From contig NZ_BNCH01000002.1 of NCBI RefSeq assembly GCF_014656375.1, positions 496,001-560,000 on the forward strand: 64,000 nt of DNA, written 5' to 3'. The DNA is from Aliiroseovarius zhejiangensis. GTDB lineage: Bacteria; Pseudomonadota; Alphaproteobacteria; Rhodobacterales; Rhodobacteraceae. Position 1 is the first letter of the stretch, and each line of letters begins with the position of its first letter. Made by a program: the position numbers and the translations under genes. Below are positions 63,634-64,000 of the stretch, piece after piece. Under the pieces are notes generated by a model. That model was not told where the DNA came from and searched no databases. It was given only the letters and a program-made list of their open reading frames with translations.

Positions 63634-63713
63634 TGACAGAACTGACTTAACTGACAAAACCGGGTGTGTAGCCCGCCAGAACGGGGTTGTGTCGGTTTAG
63701 TCGGTTTTGTCAG
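63633..63713. repeat. Symmetric 9-bp iteron array, candidate replication origin
   Basis: Three direct 9-mers on the plus strand: CTGACAGAA (63633), CTGACTTAA (63642) and CTGACAAAA (63651). Three on the minus strand: CTGACAAAA (63705-63713), CCGACTAAA (63696-63704) and CCGACACAA (63687-63695). The consensus is CYGACWNAA. The two sets face each other across a 27-base spacer. The place right after the primase-helicase genes suggests an origin or a partition site. Confidence 0.65.
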
Positions 63714-63887
63714 GGGGCATGGGCGGAGAGCAGTCATTCGCTGCGGGTGCTAACAATTCGGAACAACACACCAAAGCCGACATTCGATATTGCAAATTTC
63801 ACGCACCCAACGGTAGATTTGCGTGGCAGTACATCTCTCTTAAGCTATCCATCTAGACCTTTCCGAAACAAGTATTGGTATCCCGCT
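63714..63887. other. Gap between the iterons and the cargo gene
   Basis: No supportable gene. Composition falls in G+C towards the right, with AT-rich stretches around 63795-63850. It probably holds the promoter of the following gene. Confidence 0.4.
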
Positions 63888-64000
63888 ATGCAGACCGAGG
63901 CCATAAAGTTTGAGCTATTTCAACTTATTAGAAACACAGAGATAGGTGCTGAGGTCACAAAATCACTCATTCCGGAAGGAAAGCCGATTTCATTCGAAAC
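63888..64000 (+). CDS. N-terminal fragment of a lower-GC cargo protein
   Basis: An open frame from ATG 63888 to the window edge, 37 residues, starting MQTEAIKFELFQLIRN. It is about 42% G+C by hand count and uses AT-rich codons, unlike the rest of the window, so it is probably recently acquired cargo. No family can be named from this length. The ribosome site is weak, so the start is provisional. Confidence 0.5.
   Translation, partial: MQTEAIKFELFQLIRNTEIGAEVTKSLIPEGKPISFE

Larger units (their letters stand above)
58976..64000 (+). mobile_element. Left part of an integrative element (tRNA-Ser-type, P4-like satellite or genomic island)
   Basis: Starts at the tRNA-Ser fragment and holds, in order, a tyrosine integrase, an AlpA-type regulator, a small unknown gene, a Toprim primase, a DUF3987 helicase-like gene, an iteron array and a lower-GC cargo gene. 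The last ORF runs off the edge, so the right end is not seen. No capsid, conjugation or relaxase gene is visible. The tight alpA-to-DUF3987 overlap is the replication module usual in such elements. Confidence 0.7.

Noticed and set aside
1-64000. CRISPR arrays, rRNA operons and insertion sequences
   Set aside because: No regularly spaced direct repeats of CRISPR size, no rRNA and no transposase gene were seen.

Overview
The window reads as chromosome of a high-GC alphaproteobacterium of the family Rhodobacteraceae (Roseobacter-like). The evidence is the complete periplasmic Sox system in roseobacter/Paracoccus style, CarD/CdnL, an SUV3-type helicase, 7Fe ferredoxin FdxA, DusA and a three-part style B12 methionine synthase module. 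The assignment is by gene content only; no rRNA is present.

Layout. 1-5100: tail of an unknown gene, a ureohydrolase, and zwf-pgl-pgi behind a perfect LacI-type palindrome. 5100-11800: lipase and SCP2 proteins, TPR protein, SUV3-like helicase, S4 protein, ferredoxin, CarD. 11800-15460: cobS/cobT (B12 lower-loop assembly), an Lrp regulator and hpd. 15460-23950: a very large PilM/GspL-like plus GspC-like membrane protein, SIMPL protein, metY, VOC protein, cold-shock protein, a putative glycosyltransferase, a small secreted protein, a flavin reductase. 24100-41200: a sulfur-oxidation island. It holds a TsuA-like transporter, a SqrR/BigR-type ArsR repressor (soxR), soxS, soxV, soxXYZABCD, soxW, soxE, soxF, a DUF302 protein, a split YeeE pair, a persulfide dioxygenase-like enzyme, a DUF442 sulfurtransferase and a SulP transporter. 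Together these import, oxidise and detoxify thiosulfate, sulfide and persulfide. 41200-44600: SDR, dusA, TSUP exporter, thioesterase and tRNA-Gly(CCC). 44600-51000: corrinoid reactivase (RACE/RamA-like), CoA transferase, small ABM protein, methyl-THF:corrinoid methyltransferase, MetF-like reductase and a small protein, most plausibly a folate/B12 methyl-transfer module. 51270-54730: ppx/gppA, rlmE, betB. 54745-58773: a TagD-like cytidylyltransferase and a 1200-residue three-module TagF-like glycan enzyme.

58976-64000: the left part of an integrative element. It starts at a 15-bp fragment matching a tRNA-Ser 3' end, then has a tyrosine integrase, an AlpA regulator, a small unknown gene, a Toprim primase and a DUF3987 helicase-like gene, the last four overlapping by 4 bp each. 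It ends with a symmetric array of 9-bp iterons and a lower-GC cargo gene cut by the window edge. The iterons, the paired GACCC palindromes upstream of alpA and the clustered TACGTA sites make this the least explained part of the window.

Main regulatory inference: SqrR/BigR-type boxes (ATTC-N8-GAAT) lie before soxX and before the second YeeE operon, with a degenerate copy between soxS and soxV. They would tie both transcription units to the persulfide-sensing repressor encoded in the same cluster. Intrinsic terminators after soxA, soxB and soxD split the sox genes into separately adjustable segments.
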